Assembly (NCBI RefSeq): GCF_019703325.1
Contig: NZ_AP024819.1
Location: forward strand, 1-64,000
Direction of reading: 5' to 3'
DNA: 64,000 nt
DNA from: Helicobacter sp. NHP19-012
Lineage (GTDB): Bacteria > Campylobacterota > Campylobacteria > Campylobacterales > Helicobacteraceae
The position numbers and the translations under genes were made by a program. Below the pieces are notes generated by a model, which saw only the letters and a list, made by a program, of their open reading frames with translations, was not told where the DNA came from and did not search any database. Shown here piece after piece: positions 13,192-23,357 of this stretch (positions within the stretch are counted from its first letter, which is position 1; every line of letters starts with the position of its first letter).

Positions 13192-14559
13192 ATGGGTTAT
13201 TTGAACTCTTTTTTAGATCTCATCAAGGAATGGGTTTGGGGCTTGCCCTTGCTTATTTTGTTGGTGGGCACGGGTTTATTCTACACCGTGGTGCTCAAGG
13301 GCTTACAATTTTCTAAAACTTTCTATGCTTTTAAGGTGCTTTGCACCCGCGATGAACACTCCAAGGGCGACATTTCGCAGTTCTCTAGTTTAATGCTCTC
13401 CATCGGGGCGACTGTGGGTATTGGCAGCATCATCGGTGTGAGTGTGGCGATTGTGTCCGGCGGCCCGGGGAGTATTTTTTGGATGTGGGTGACGGGCATT
13501 GTGGGCATGGCGACCAAATACGCCGAGGGGGTGCTGTCCTTAAAATATAGAGAAATCGGGCAATTTGGCTACAAGGGCGGACCGATGTACTACATCAAAA
13601 ACGGCTTACACATGCCAAAGCTCGCGTATTTTTTTGCCATTTTCACCCTCATCGCGTCCTTTGGCATCGGTAGCATGACCCAAGCCAATGCGGTTTCCTC
13701 GATCCTCTTGCACCACGCCTCCATGCCTGCATGGCTTTCAGGGCTCATCATCTCAGGGATCACGGGGATCATTTTAATGGGCGGGATTCAATCCATCAGC
13801 AAGTTTAGCGACTACTTCGCCCCCTTTATGGTGCTCTTGTATGTCCTCACCACGATTTACATCGTAGCAGCCCACTTTAGCGAGGCGTGCAACGCCATTA
13901 AACTCATTGTAGGCAGTGCCTTTAGCCCCAAAGAGGCGATCAGTGGGACAGCAGGGGGGGTCGCGCTTTTAACCATTGTGCAAATCGGGGTGTCTAAGGG
14001 GCTCTTTTCTAATGAGGCAGGCATGGGTTCCGCCGCCATTGTTGCCGCCGCCTCTAAGAGCGCACACCCGGTAAAACAAGCCCTCATCACTATGTTGCAG
14101 CCTTTAATCATCACTCTAGTGGTTTGCACCTCTACAGCCCTTTTAGTGTTGATGGCACCCGTGCACGAAACCTTCCACGATGCGAGCCTACTCACCTATG
14201 AGAGCGTGCGCTATTTCTACCCTAATGGGGGCTGGATCGTGTTTGCCTCCACCATCTTTTTTGCCTACTCCACGGCAGTGGGTTGGGCTTACTATGGGGA
14301 GCGCAGCATTGAATTTACCTTTGGTGGGGATTACATTTTTTACTACCGCATTTTGTATTTGATCGGGATTTTTGTTGGCTCTGTAACTAAACTAGACTTT
14401 GTGTGGAATTTCTCCGACATCGCCAACGCCTTAATGGCCATCCCCAACCTCATCGCCCTTTTATTGCTCTATAAAGTTGTTGTGGCGGAAACCAAATCTT
14501 ACTTTAATCCCCAAGAGGAAGAAGTCCAACATGCAAGAAAATCACCCCTCACGCGCTAG
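13192..14559 (+). CDS. Sodium/alanine-glycine symporter (AGCS family)
   Basis: The 455-residue integral membrane protein has about ten hydrophobic helices and AGCS features: LMLSIGATVGIGSIIGVSV, FWMWVTGIVGMATKYAEG and GLFSNEAGMGSAAIVAAAS. AGCS carriers couple Na+ entry to uptake of L- or D-alanine or glycine. H. pylori HP0942 (named dagA) has the same neighbours. AAGGAAAG precedes the ATG. The 3' end overlaps the alr start. Confidence 0.93.
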   Translation: MGYLNSFLDLIKEWVWGLPLLILLVGTGLFYTVVLKGLQFSKTFYAFKVLCTRDEHSKGDISQFSSLMLSIGATVGIGSIIGVSVAIVSGGPGSIFWMWVTGIVGMATKYAEGVLSLKYREIGQFGYKGGPMYYIKNGLHMPKLAYFFAIFTLIASFGIGSMTQANAVSSILLHHASMPAWLSGLIISGITGIILMGGIQSISKFSDYFAPFMVLLYVLTTIYIVAAHFSEACNAIKLIVGSAFSPKEAISGTAGGVALLTIVQIGVSKGLFSNEAGMGSAAIVAAASKSAHPVKQALITMLQPLIITLVVCTSTALLVLMAPVHETFHDASLLTYESVRYFYPNGGWIVFASTIFFAYSTAVGWAYYGERSIEFTFGGDYIFYYRILYLIGIFVGSVTKLDFVWNFSDIANALMAIPNLIALLLLYKVVVAETKSYFNPQEEEVQHARKSPLTR

Positions 14560-15676
14560 TTATGTAGAGGTCAACACCGCCGCCCTAGCGCATAATTTTT
14601 CACTCATCCAAGAAGTGTGTCAAATGCCTTTAATGGCAGTGGTGAAGGCGAACGCCTACGGGGCGGGGGCTTTGGGGGCTAGCCGGGTGTTTGTCAAACA
14701 GGGGGCGATCTATCTGGGCGTGGCAACTCTAGACGAGGCTCTGGAGCTACGCACGGAGTTTAAAGACATCCCTATTTTGATTTTAGGCTATACTCCAGAT
14801 CACATGGCAAAAACGCTTGTAGAGCACAAGATCACCCAAACAATCTTTAGCTACAAACAAGCCGAACATTTTTCAGCTGTGGCTCTCTCACTCAAACAAA
14901 AGCTCAAGGTGCATATCAAGGTAGATACGGGCATGAGCCGCCTAGGCTTTTTACCCACGCAAGAGAACGCTAAGGAAGTGGCGAAAATCGCCAAGCTACA
15001 AGGGCTAGAAGTGGAGGGGATTTTTACTCACCACAGCAACGCCGATGCCATGTTCAAAAACTACGCCCTAGAGCAAGCCGAGCGCTTTATGGATTTTTTG
15101 GCCCAACTTAAAGCTTTGGGGCTAGAGTTTAAATACCGCCACATGGCCAACAGCGCAGCGGCTCTGTCCATGGATAATTACGGCCTAGACCTGGCCCGCG
15201 CAGGGCTCGCACTCTATGGTCTGCACCCCTCAGTCTACACGCAGGACGCACTCAACAAAAAGGGCTTTAAGTTGCAACACGCCATCACCCTCAAAGCCCA
15301 CATTGTGAGCCTAAAAACCATTGAGGCAGGGCGCTTGGTGGGTTATGGGGAGGGGTATTATTGTTTGGAGCCCACGAGGGTGGGGGTTTTGCCTTTGGGT
15401 TATGGGGATGGAATCTCTAAGATTTTGGGCAATAAAGCGTGGGGGCTCTTGCATGGGCAAAAAGTTCCCGTGATCGGGGGGGTGTGCATGGATCAATGTT
15501 TCATTAATGTGGGTAAAATTAAGGCACAAGAGGGCGATGAAGTCATCTTGCTTGGCGACCCACAAAGTGGGGCGATGGGGGCGGGTGATGTCGCTAAGAT
15601 TTTACGCATCATCAATTACGAGGCGATCACGATGCTCACCCGCCGCCTGCCTAGGATTTATTGTAATAGCTCATAA
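14531..15676 (+). CDS. alr: Alanine racemase
   Basis: Alr interconverts L- and D-alanine for peptidoglycan. The PLP-binding Lys is in MAVVKANAYGAGA, the partner Tyr in YGEGYYCL and the loop in VLPLGYGDG, with the C-terminal beta-domain ending TRLPR. ATG 14531 with GAGGAAG upstream gives 381 residues, the usual size; the frame extending to 14477 is a run-on through the symporter gene. Placing the racemase with dadA and an alanine carrier suggests alanine is both a wall precursor and a fuel. Confidence 0.95.
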   Translation: MQENHPSRASYVEVNTAALAHNFSLIQEVCQMPLMAVVKANAYGAGALGASRVFVKQGAIYLGVATLDEALELRTEFKDIPILILGYTPDHMAKTLVEHKITQTIFSYKQAEHFSAVALSLKQKLKVHIKVDTGMSRLGFLPTQENAKEVAKIAKLQGLEVEGIFTHHSNADAMFKNYALEQAERFMDFLAQLKALGLEFKYRHMANSAAALSMDNYGLDLARAGLALYGLHPSVYTQDALNKKGFKLQHAITLKAHIVSLKTIEAGRLVGYGEGYYCLEPTRVGVLPLGYGDGISKILGNKAWGLLHGQKVPVIGGVCMDQCFINVGKIKAQEGDEVILLGDPQSGAMGAGDVAKILRIINYEAITMLTRRLPRIYCNSS

Positions 15677-15685
15677 GGAGGCTAT

Positions 15686-16438
15686 ATGCTAAAGATTCTT
15701 TTAAACTTATGCATCACCTTAAACTTTTTGCCTGCCTCTAACCTTTATGAACGGATCCGCAATAAAGACACAATTATCGTGGCAACAGAAGGCACTTACC
15801 CACCCTTTTCTTACCGCAATGAGCAGGGACAGCTCACAGGCTATGATGTGGAAGTGGCGCGCGCTGTGGCCAAAGAAATGGGCGTGAAGATCGTGTTTTA
15901 CGAAATGTCCTCAAATGTGATGCTTAAAAAGTTACACTCAGGCCATGTGGATTTAATTGCCAATCAGTTAGAGATCACCAGCAATAACAGATATGCCTAT
16001 TTTGATGAATCCACCCCCTACACCTACTTCCATACGGTGATCGTGGGGCGCAGAGACCAAGACACCATCCACAATTTGGATAAAATTCAAGGACTACGCG
16101 CTGCGCAAAGCCGAATAGATTATGCTGGTTTAGCTCTCACCCAATATGCGCACATTATCCCGGCGGAAAACACCGAAAAAGCCCTACTGCTCATTCAAGA
16201 TAGGCGCGCAGACATTACTTTTAGCACCTCTTTAAGTGCTTCAGAATACATGAGCAAATACAGTGGAGTCTTTAGGATTTTATGGGAGTCTGAGGACGAA
16301 AGGCACACGGGTTTTGTGCTCAACAAATTTAATGATGTGGCATTGTCTTGTATCAACCGTGCCCTAGAAAATTTGCGCTTAGAGGGTATGCTTAGAAAAC
16401 TCAGCTTACGCTTTTTTGGCGAAAACGCCATGCACTAG
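15686..16438 (+). CDS. Periplasmic amino-acid-binding protein (SBP family 3)
   Basis: The 250-residue protein has a signal peptide (about 1-18) and the family-3 solute-binding fold: IIVATEGTYPPFSY, LTGYDVEVARAVAKEMG and VDLIANQLEITSNNR, where the ligand Arg/Asp contacts normally lie. It would deliver a polar amino acid to an ABC importer, but no permease or ATPase is adjacent. A perfect AAGGAGG precedes the ATG. Position matches H. pylori HP0940. It converges with ppsA with only six bases between the stops. Confidence 0.88.
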   Translation: MLKILLNLCITLNFLPASNLYERIRNKDTIIVATEGTYPPFSYRNEQGQLTGYDVEVARAVAKEMGVKIVFYEMSSNVMLKKLHSGHVDLIANQLEITSNNRYAYFDESTPYTYFHTVIVGRRDQDTIHNLDKIQGLRAAQSRIDYAGLALTQYAHIIPAENTEKALLLIQDRRADITFSTSLSASEYMSKYSGVFRILWESEDERHTGFVLNKFNDVALSCINRALENLRLEGMLRKLSLRFFGENAMH

Positions 16439-16444
16439 GGATAA

Positions 16445-18850
16445 CTAGCTTTCCAACTGCACAACGCGGTTCCAAGTGGCGATGATGGAATCAGGGTTGA
16501 GTGATAGGGAGCTGATGCCCTCTTTGACCAAAAACTCCGCCACCTCGATGTAGTCGCTAGGGGCTTGTCCACAAATCCCGCAATACTTGCCATGCCTTTT
16601 GCACGCCTCAATGGCACGCCTAAACATTTCTAGCATGGCGGGGTTGCGCTCATCAAAGACATGGCTAACCAGTTGCCCATCGCGATCCACCCCCAAGGTG
16701 AGCTGGGTTAAGTCATTTGAGCCGATCGAAAAGCCATCAAAAAGGCTTAAAAAGTCATCGGCGAGGATCACATTGATGGGCAACTCACACATGACATATA
16801 GCTCCAGCCCGTTTTTACCCGATTCCAGCCCATTTTTACGCAAAATCTCTAAAACCTTTTTACCCTCCTCAATGGTGCGTAAAAAGGGGATCATGATTTT
16901 CATATTACTTAAGCCCATTTGCTCGCGCACCATGGATAACGCCTCACACTCCCAACCAAAAGCTTCTTTATACAGATCCGAGTAGTAGCGGCTCGCCCCT
17001 CGGTAGCCCAGCATCGGGTTTTCCTCATGGGGTTCATACACGCTTCCGCCGAGCATCCTTGCGTATTCGTTAGATTTAAAATCACTGGTGCGCACAATCA
17101 CGGGTTTGGGGTAAAAGGCAGCAGAGATCATGCCCATTCCCTCGGCGATTTTCTTCACAAAAAAATCTTTAGGGCTTTCATAGCCCGCAATCAGTGCCTC
17201 TACGCGATCTTGGTTTTCTATGGGCTTGTTGTGCTGCATGTCCACTAGAGCTAATGGGTGGACCTTGATTTGGTTAAGCATGATGAGCTCCATGCGTGCT
17301 AGTCCCACGCCGTGATTAGGCAGTTGGGAGAACTTAAACGCCTTTTCGGGGTTACCTATGTTTAGATAAATTTTCGTCTTAGGTTCCTGCAAGTTGTCTA
17401 AAGCGATTTTCTCCACTTCAAAGGGGTGCGCACCCGAGTAAATGTAGCCAATCTCGCCCTCTGCACACGAGATCGTGATCTCCATGCCCGTGTAGAGCAG
17501 TTCAGTTGCCCCAAGTGCGCCCACAATCGTGGGCACGCCAATTTCGCGCGCCACAATGGCGGCATGGCAGGTGCGCCCCCCCCGATTGGTTACGACTGCG
17601 CTCGCCTTTTTCATGATAGGCTCCCAATCCGGGTCTGTGTTGTCGGTTACAAGGATTTCACCCTCTTTAAAAATGTTCATGTGATCCAAGCTGTTGATCA
17701 CCCTCACTTTACCCACACCGATTTTACTGCCAATCGCCCGCCCTGTAAGCAAGACCTCCCGTCCCTCTTTGCTTTTAAAATAGTATTTTTCATACACCCG
17801 TGCGCTTTGTTTCAAGCTTTGGCTTTGCACGGTTTCAGGCCGGGCTTGCACAATGAAAATCTCCCCGCTGTCCCCGTCTTTGGCCCATTCAATGTCCATC
17901 GGACGGTATTGCCCCGCCTCTTGGCTGTAGTGTTCTTCAATGAGCATGGCATAGCGCGCAAGGTTTAAAAGATCGGTGTCGGTTAAAGAAAAGCTGTTTT
18001 GCTCTTTAGGGGTGGTGGGGACGCTCTTGGTGGGGCTTTCACTGCCCCGGCTGGCGTACACGATCTTTTGGGTTTTATCGCCCAGTTGGCGTTTGATGAT
18101 GGGTTGTTTGCCTACTTTGAGTGTGGGCTTGAACACATAAAACTCATCGGGGTTTACCAACCCCCCGACCACACTCTCGCCCAAGCCCCAACTAGAAGTG
18201 ATGAAAACCGTGTCTTTAAAACCCGTTTCAGTATCGATCGAAAACATCACCCCAGCGCTGCCCTTGTCGGCGCGCACCATTTTTTGCACGCCTACGCTCA
18301 AGGCAACTTTTAAATGGTCAAAATTCCTAGAGGCGCGGTAACTGATCGCCCTATCGGTAAATAAAGAAGCCAAGCACGCCTTAATGTAGTGGATGAGTTC
18401 GGTTTTGCCCTTGACATTCAAATAGGTGTCTTGTTGCCCGGCAAAGGAGGCATCGGGCAGATCCTCAGCAGTGGCAGAGCTACGCACCGCCACATCGGCT
18501 TCGCGCATGTGGTATTCATCGCTAAGCATTTGGTAGGCTTGCAAAATCTCATCGCGTAAGTCGGCAGGAAAGGGCGTGCCAAAGATGAGCTCGCGGATTT
18601 GCTTAGAGCGCATTTTGAGCACATCTAACTCTGTGGTGTCCACACCCTCTAACAAGCTGATGATTTGCTCTTTAATCCCCCCCTGCTCCAAGAGATACCA
18701 ATAGGCTTGGCTAGTGATCGCAAAGCCATTGGGCACTTTGATCCCATTAGGCACGAGTTCTTGGAACATCTCTCCAATGCTGGCGTTCTTGCCCCCCACC
18801 AAAGGCACATCTTTATTGTTCAATTCTTTGTAAAACCGAATGTAGCGCAC
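16445..18850 (-). CDS. ppsA: Phosphoenolpyruvate synthase
   Basis: PpsA makes PEP from pyruvate and ATP, producing AMP and phosphate, the entry to gluconeogenesis. The 801-residue protein has the N-terminal ATP-binding domain ([32 protein letters not shown]), the swivelling phosphohistidine domain [13 protein letters not shown] and the C-terminal PEP domain ([16 protein letters not shown], catalytic Cys in CGICGQAPS). The start is a GTG at 18848-18850 (product begins [11 protein letters not shown], as in H. pylori) preceded by AAGGGA; the ATG eight codons upstream has no such site. Confidence 0.95.
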   Translation of the reverse strand: MRYIRFYKELNNKDVPLVGGKNASIGEMFQELVPNGIKVPNGFAITSQAYWYLLEQGGIKEQIISLLEGVDTTELDVLKMRSKQIRELIFGTPFPADLRDEILQAYQMLSDEYHMREADVAVRSSATAEDLPDASFAGQQDTYLNVKGKTELIHYIKACLASLFTDRAISYRASRNFDHLKVALSVGVQKMVRADKGSAGVMFSIDTETGFKDTVFITSSWGLGESVVGGLVNPDEFYVFKPTLKVGKQPIIKRQLGDKTQKIVYASRGSESPTKSVPTTPKEQNSFSLTDTDLLNLARYAMLIEEHYSQEAGQYRPMDIEWAKDGDSGEIFIVQARPETVQSQSLKQSARVYEKYYFKSKEGREVLLTGRAIGSKIGVGKVRVINSLDHMNIFKEGEILVTDNTDPDWEPIMKKASAVVTNRGGRTCHAAIVAREIGVPTIVGALGATELLYTGMEITISCAEGEIGYIYSGAHPFEVEKIALDNLQEPKTKIYLNIGNPEKAFKFSQLPNHGVGLARMELIMLNQIKVHPLALVDMQHNKPIENQDRVEALIAGYESPKDFFVKKIAEGMGMISAAFYPKPVIVRTSDFKSNEYARMLGGSVYEPHEENPMLGYRGASRYYSDLYKEAFGWECEALSMVREQMGLSNMKIMIPFLRTIEEGKKVLEILRKNGLESGKNGLELYVMCELPINVILADDFLSLFDGFSIGSNDLTQLTLGVDRDGQLVSHVFDERNPAMLEMFRRAIEACKRHGKYCGICGQAPSDYIEVAEFLVKEGISSLSLNPDSIIATWNRVVQLES

Positions 18851-18855
18851 ACTAT

Positions 18856-18861
18856 TCCCTT
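18856..18861 (-). promoter_or_regulatory. Ribosome binding site deciding the ppsA GTG start
   Basis: On the minus strand this reads AAGGGA, five bases before GTG 18850. It selects the GTG over the in-frame ATG at 18874. Confidence 0.6.
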
Positions 18862-18883
18862 GCGTTAGTCTCAAAAAGGCCTT

Positions 18884-18889
18884 ATTATA
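18884..18889 (-). promoter_or_regulatory. Predicted -10 box for ppsA
   Basis: On the minus strand the sequence reads TATAAT, 33 bases before the GTG start, in the divergent gap between ppsA and addA. Confidence 0.5.
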
Positions 18890-18937
18890 GCATGGATAGC
18901 ATGGACATGTTAATGTTTAAAAAGGTTTATTTTCTGC

Positions 18938-18943
18938 TACAAT
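18938..18943 (+). promoter_or_regulatory. Predicted -10 box for addA
   Basis: TACAAT ten bases before the addA ATG. If used, the leader would be almost absent, so translation would start on a nearly leaderless mRNA. Confidence 0.35.
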
Positions 18944-18952
18944 ACCCAAATT

Positions 18953-21709
18953 ATGAAAACGCAATCAGCACACGCACACGCTTGGCTAGCTCTTAGGGCT
19001 TCGGCGGGCAGTGGCAAGACCTTTGCCTTGACTTTGCGCTATGTCGCTTTGCTCTTTGAAGGGGCGCATCCGGCAAATATTTTAACCTTGACCTTTACCA
19101 GGAAGGCCGCTGCCGAAATGTATGATCGCATCTACGAGACCCTTGCCCTTTTAAGCGCGGCTAGCCTTGCCTACCAGCAAGACCCCACCCACCAACCCGA
19201 GCCTAAAACCCAAGAAATCCTAGAGGTTTTGCAAAGGGATTACAATTTATCCCTAGCACGCCTAGCCAACCTAAACGCTCCCAAAATCTACGCCGACTTT
19301 TTACAAGAAACCCCCCCCATTATCACGATCGATGCTTTTTTTCAACAAGTCTTAAGAAAATTCAGTTACTTCGTGGGCGTGGTGTCGGCTTTTGAAGTGG
19401 GCGAGACTTCTTTAGATGAACGACTCAACGCCTTTTTAAGCCATCTAAAGCCCCAAGACTTAGGCAGATTTAAACGCCTTTGTCTGTTGTTGCTCACACC
19501 GGGGCGCTCGAGTGTTTCCCACGCACTTAAAGGCTTTTTAGACTTGCACGATGGCGGCGTGGACTTCGCTCCCCCCACCGCCCCAAATGTTAACTTTAAA
19601 CAACTAGAGCAAGAGATTTTTGAGGCATATAGCGTTTTAAAGATCCCTAAGCAAAGAAAACCCAAAGAAGACTTTCAAGCTGTCCTCAAAGCCTTGGACA
19701 CACAGGGGGCACAAATAGCCTTAAGCGAAAACCCCGATTTGAAAGCCAAAATTGCGGATTACTTTAATCTAAGAGAAGCCGCTATTTTAAACGAATTTGC
19801 CTATTTTTTAGAGTGTTACAAAAAGCATAACCGCAACCCCAACCGCTTAAGTTTCTCCGCAATCACGCTCAAAGTCAACCAACTGCTAAGAGATTTGATC
19901 GACAAAGACTTCTTTTACTTCCGCCTAGATAGCCAAATCATGCATATTTTGATCGATGAGTTTCAAGACACCAACCCCTTGCAATTTGGCATTTTAAAGC
20001 CCTTAGTAGATGAGATCAAGGCGGGTAAGGGGCAAAAGTGGGGGGATCGCAGTGTGTTTTTTGTGGGCGACTCTAAACAGAGCATTTATGGCTTTAGGGG
20101 GAGCAAAAGTGCGCTTTTTGAAAGGGTTTGCACTGAGATACCTAGCCAGTCTTTGGAGCATAACTACCGCAGCACGGGTGTGGTGCTAGACTTTGTGAAC
20201 GCTACCTTTGCGCCCAAGATTGTAGGCTACACCCCTCAAAAACTTCCCGAAAAACGCCAAGATTTAGCCGACAAGGGCTATGTACGGGTGCAAAGCGTCC
20301 CAATAGCGGATTTAGAAAACGAGGCAAAAGTAGAGGCGGTGTTAACCGGGGTTTTAAACGCCATAAAAGAGCTGTTAAACACTGGGGTAGCGGCGCAAGA
20401 GATCGCAATTTTATGTTTTAAAAATGATGATGTCAACGACCTAAAGGAGTTTTTAACCCCCCATTTAAAGGGGGTGCAGATTGTGAGCGCGACCGATCTA
20501 AGCCTCTTGGCGCAGAAAGAGGTCAAAGCCTTGCGCCACGCCCTGCTTTATACTCTCTGCCCGGCTGAACAACAAAGCTACCACTTAGCCAATGTTACTA
20601 AGTTGTGTAGCTTGGCTTTAAATAATCCGCCTACATTGCCCTCCTTAAATTCCAATTTGAGCGCCCATATTTTAAATCTTATGCAAACCTTAGAGCTGTT
20701 TAGCCCGAGTGCACTCCACTTTTTAGAACACTCTTTAGAGTTCAACGATCCTATAGAATTTTTAGAAGATTTGGAGCAAAAGAACATCCAAATCGCCCAA
20801 AGCGAGGCGGTGGGGCTAAAGATCATGACCATCCATAAGTCTAAGGGCATGGAGTTTGGGCATGTGATCTTAATGGATCGCTTGAGCCAGCAGGCGACAA
20901 ACGACACGCAACAATTCCTCGAGTACAATCAGCGCATTTTTTATAAACAGAGCCATAGAAAGCATGTAGACCCCCTCTACAAGAAAGCCCTAGACGCAAG
21001 CGATGGATCTCGCAAAGAGGAGGGCATTAATGTCTTGTATGTCGCCTGCACGCGGGCTAAAGAGAGTTTAAACATTGTGCAAAAGGACAAAGAAAGTGCC
21101 TTCATGCCCCTTGGGCTTTTAGATTGCGTAAAAGGGCAATTACCTAAAAGCACCCCCAAAGAGTCCTTAGCCACCCCTAAACCCACAGGTGCAGCACTTT
21201 TAAACAGCCAAAAAGCCTTTGGGGCACAAGAGGACAAAAACCAAAACCAAGAACCTAAAAAAGAGCTGGAGGGCAGCCGCCCTGCGCGGATCTTTGGGCT
21301 AGCGTTGCACAAAGCTTTAGAGTTATTTTATGGCTATGGGATTGGATTAAAGGGCGTGCAAGAGTATTTACACCACCACTATGGCTTTGAGATGCCCACT
21401 AAGGCCCTATTAAAACGCCTAGAACTGCTAGAGCAAGACAAGGACTTTAAAGATTTGTTAAAAGGGCAAGTTGTGGCTGAGGTGGGCTTTAAATTTGGCA
21501 AGGATTTGTTGCGCATGGATATGGTCGCCTTGGATCAAGACAACTGCACCATCCTAGATTATAAAAGTGGAGAGGGGGACATAAAAGCACACCAAGCACA
21601 AGTGAAGGGCTATTTGCAAAGAGTGCAAGCCCTCTACCCACAGAAAAACACCCAAGCGTTCTTGGTTTATGTGCTGAAAACCCAGATACAACTGCAACGA
21701 CAAGGCTAG
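18953..21709 (+). CDS. addA: RecB-like helicase-nuclease AddA
   Basis: The 918-residue protein is the UvrD/Rep-type helicase and nuclease subunit of the AddAB double-strand-break repair enzyme. Walker A is ASAGSGKTFALTLRY near residue 17; Walker B is ILIDEFQDTNPLQ; motif III FVGDSKQSIYGFRGS, motif V IMTIHKSKGMEFGHV and motif VI VLYVACTRAKESL follow. The C-terminal RecB-type nuclease shows RMDMVALD and ILDYKSGEG. Partner addB is not in the window and is unlinked in H. pylori too (addA is HP1553). nhaA starts two bases after its stop. Confidence 0.9.
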   Translation: MKTQSAHAHAWLALRASAGSGKTFALTLRYVALLFEGAHPANILTLTFTRKAAAEMYDRIYETLALLSAASLAYQQDPTHQPEPKTQEILEVLQRDYNLSLARLANLNAPKIYADFLQETPPIITIDAFFQQVLRKFSYFVGVVSAFEVGETSLDERLNAFLSHLKPQDLGRFKRLCLLLLTPGRSSVSHALKGFLDLHDGGVDFAPPTAPNVNFKQLEQEIFEAYSVLKIPKQRKPKEDFQAVLKALDTQGAQIALSENPDLKAKIADYFNLREAAILNEFAYFLECYKKHNRNPNRLSFSAITLKVNQLLRDLIDKDFFYFRLDSQIMHILIDEFQDTNPLQFGILKPLVDEIKAGKGQKWGDRSVFFVGDSKQSIYGFRGSKSALFERVCTEIPSQSLEHNYRSTGVVLDFVNATFAPKIVGYTPQKLPEKRQDLADKGYVRVQSVPIADLENEAKVEAVLTGVLNAIKELLNTGVAAQEIAILCFKNDDVNDLKEFLTPHLKGVQIVSATDLSLLAQKEVKALRHALLYTLCPAEQQSYHLANVTKLCSLALNNPPTLPSLNSNLSAHILNLMQTLELFSPSALHFLEHSLEFNDPIEFLEDLEQKNIQIAQSEAVGLKIMTIHKSKGMEFGHVILMDRLSQQATNDTQQFLEYNQRIFYKQSHRKHVDPLYKKALDASDGSRKEEGINVLYVACTRAKESLNIVQKDKESAFMPLGLLDCVKGQLPKSTPKESLATPKPTGAALLNSQKAFGAQEDKNQNQEPKKELEGSRPARIFGLALHKALELFYGYGIGLKGVQEYLHHHYGFEMPTKALLKRLELLEQDKDFKDLLKGQVVAEVGFKFGKDLLRMDMVALDQDNCTILDYKSGEGDIKAHQAQVKGYLQRVQALYPQKNTQAFLVYVLKTQIQLQRQG

Positions 21710-21711
21710 CC

Positions 21712-23019
21712 ATGCCCGACATGAAAAAAAACATTTTCGTAGATTTTGTCAAAAGCGAATCCTTTGGGGGGATTTTCTTGTTTGTGAGTGCCGTGTGGGC
21801 GATGATTTACGCCAACTCGTTTATGTCCCATTACTACTTCGGGCTGTGGCACACCAAGCTAGGCATCGTCTTTGGGATGAAATTTTTTGGTTTCTCCATC
21901 CACCATTGGATCAACGATGTGTTGATGGCGTTTTTCTTTTTGGTGGTGGGCTTGGAGATCAAGCGGGAGGTGATGTATGGGGAGTTGTGCGGGTTTCAAA
22001 AGGCCGCCTTCCCCGTGATCGCCGCGCTGGGAGGGATGATGGCCCCCGGGATCATTTACTATAGCCTCAATGCCGGCACCAACAGCGCGCATGGCTTTGG
22101 CATTCCCATGGCAACCGACATTGCCTTCGCTTTGGGGGTGATCTTGCTTTTGGGTAAGCGCGTCCCCCCTGCGCTTAAAGTTTTCTTGGTAACCCTAGCG
22201 GTCGCCGATGATTTAGGCGCGATTGTGGTGATCGCCATTTTTTACACCACGCATTTAAAATTGATTTGGCTGGGCGGCTCGGCGTTGATTTTACTCATCT
22301 TGCTAGTGCTCAATCGCTTGGGAGTGAAAAACCTATTCCCCTACATCATTTTAGGTGTAGGGCTGTGGTTCACCACACACAATAGCGGGATCCACGCCAC
22401 CATTGCCGCCGTGGCTTTGGCGTTCACGATCCCCATTAAGGTTTCTCAACCCTCTAAGGTCTTACAATCCTTTTCAAAAGCCCTAGAGCATTTTAAGGAT
22501 TGCTTTAAAAACCCCGCCACCAAACCCCTAGAGCAAGACCAAAGAGATGCGCTTTATAGCCTACAAAATGCCACTATGTCGCTGCAAAGCCCTTTAGAGC
22601 GTTTGGAGCATATCTTGCACCCCTATGGGGCTTACTTCATCATGCCCCTCTTTGCCTTTGCCAATGCCGGGGTGCAAATTGGCGAAAATTTAAACTTCCA
22701 TGTAGATGAGATTTTATGGGGCGTGGTTTTGGGGCTAGTGGTGGGAAAACCCATCGGGATTTTAGGCATCACCTTTTTAAGCGAGAAGCTGCACATTGCC
22801 AAACGCCCCGAGGGGGTGAGCTGGGGACAAATTTTAGGGGCGGGCATGTTGGCGGGCATCGGCTTTACGATGTCCATGTTTATCTCCAACATCGCTTTTA
22901 ACAGCGCGGACGCCATGGAAGTGTCTAAAATCGCCATTTTGTTAGGCTCGATCACTTCGGGCATTGTGGGCACCTTATATTTACTTGCACTGGGGGCACT
23001 CAAAAAAGCTAAAAATTAG
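21712..23019 (+). CDS. nhaA: Na+/H+ antiporter NhaA
   Basis: NhaA exports Na+ in exchange for protons at the inner membrane. The 435-residue protein has about 12 hydrophobic helices. The family hallmark ATDIAFALGV and the paired ion-binding aspartates in AVADDLGAIVVIAIFY are present. An extra hydrophilic loop around residues 245-290 interrupts the helices, as in the H. pylori protein (HP1552). ATG 21712 has AAGG upstream; an ATG three codons later is an alternative. Confidence 0.95.
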   Translation: MPDMKKNIFVDFVKSESFGGIFLFVSAVWAMIYANSFMSHYYFGLWHTKLGIVFGMKFFGFSIHHWINDVLMAFFFLVVGLEIKREVMYGELCGFQKAAFPVIAALGGMMAPGIIYYSLNAGTNSAHGFGIPMATDIAFALGVILLLGKRVPPALKVFLVTLAVADDLGAIVVIAIFYTTHLKLIWLGGSALILLILLVLNRLGVKNLFPYIILGVGLWFTTHNSGIHATIAAVALAFTIPIKVSQPSKVLQSFSKALEHFKDCFKNPATKPLEQDQRDALYSLQNATMSLQSPLERLEHILHPYGAYFIMPLFAFANAGVQIGENLNFHVDEILWGVVLGLVVGKPIGILGITFLSEKLHIAKRPEGVSWGQILGAGMLAGIGFTMSMFISNIAFNSADAMEVSKIAILLGSITSGIVGTLYLLALGALKKAKN

Positions 23020-23029
23020 AAAAAGTCGT

Positions 23030-23035
23030 TATAAT
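23030..23035 (+). promoter_or_regulatory. Predicted -10 box for yajC-secD-secF
   Basis: TATAAT in the 41-base nhaA-yajC gap, 25 bases before the yajC ATG, followed by AAGGA. It would drive the secretion genes separately from nhaA. Confidence 0.55.
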
Positions 23036-23060
23036 TGCGCTTACTCACATAAGGAATTGT

Positions 23061-23354
23061 ATGAATCAAACCAAGGACATCTTAACCTCTCTATTGCCCC
23101 TTTTGGTGCTGTTTTTGATTTTCTATTTTCTCATCATCCGTCCCCAAAGGGTGCAAGCTAAGAAACATAAGGAAATGGTGGAAGGCTTGCAAAAGGGTGA
23201 TAAGATCGTAACGCAGGGTGGACTCATTTGTGAGGTCATCAAGCCCGAGAGCAACTTTTTTAAAGTCAAGCTCAACGATAACATAGAAGCCAAGCTCTCT
23301 AAGAACCATGTCGCTTACAAGCTTGAAGACCAAGCCCCAACAGAAGGAAACTAG
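23061..23354 (+). CDS. yajC: Preprotein translocase subunit YajC
   Basis: The 97-residue protein has one N-terminal membrane helix (SLLPLLVLFLIFYFLIIRPQ) with the RPQ exit typical of YajC, then a small charged domain with GDKIVTQGGLICEV. YajC joins SecD and SecF in the accessory complex of the Sec translocon. The secD start follows by three bases. Confidence 0.93.
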   Translation: MNQTKDILTSLLPLLVLFLIFYFLIIRPQRVQAKKHKEMVEGLQKGDKIVTQGGLICEVIKPESNFFKVKLNDNIEAKLSKNHVAYKLEDQAPTEGN

Positions 23355-23357
23355 CCC

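Noticed and set aside
17426..17968. 180-codon frame opposite ppsA.
   Set aside because: Lies across the conserved phosphohistidine region of ppsA; no independent support.
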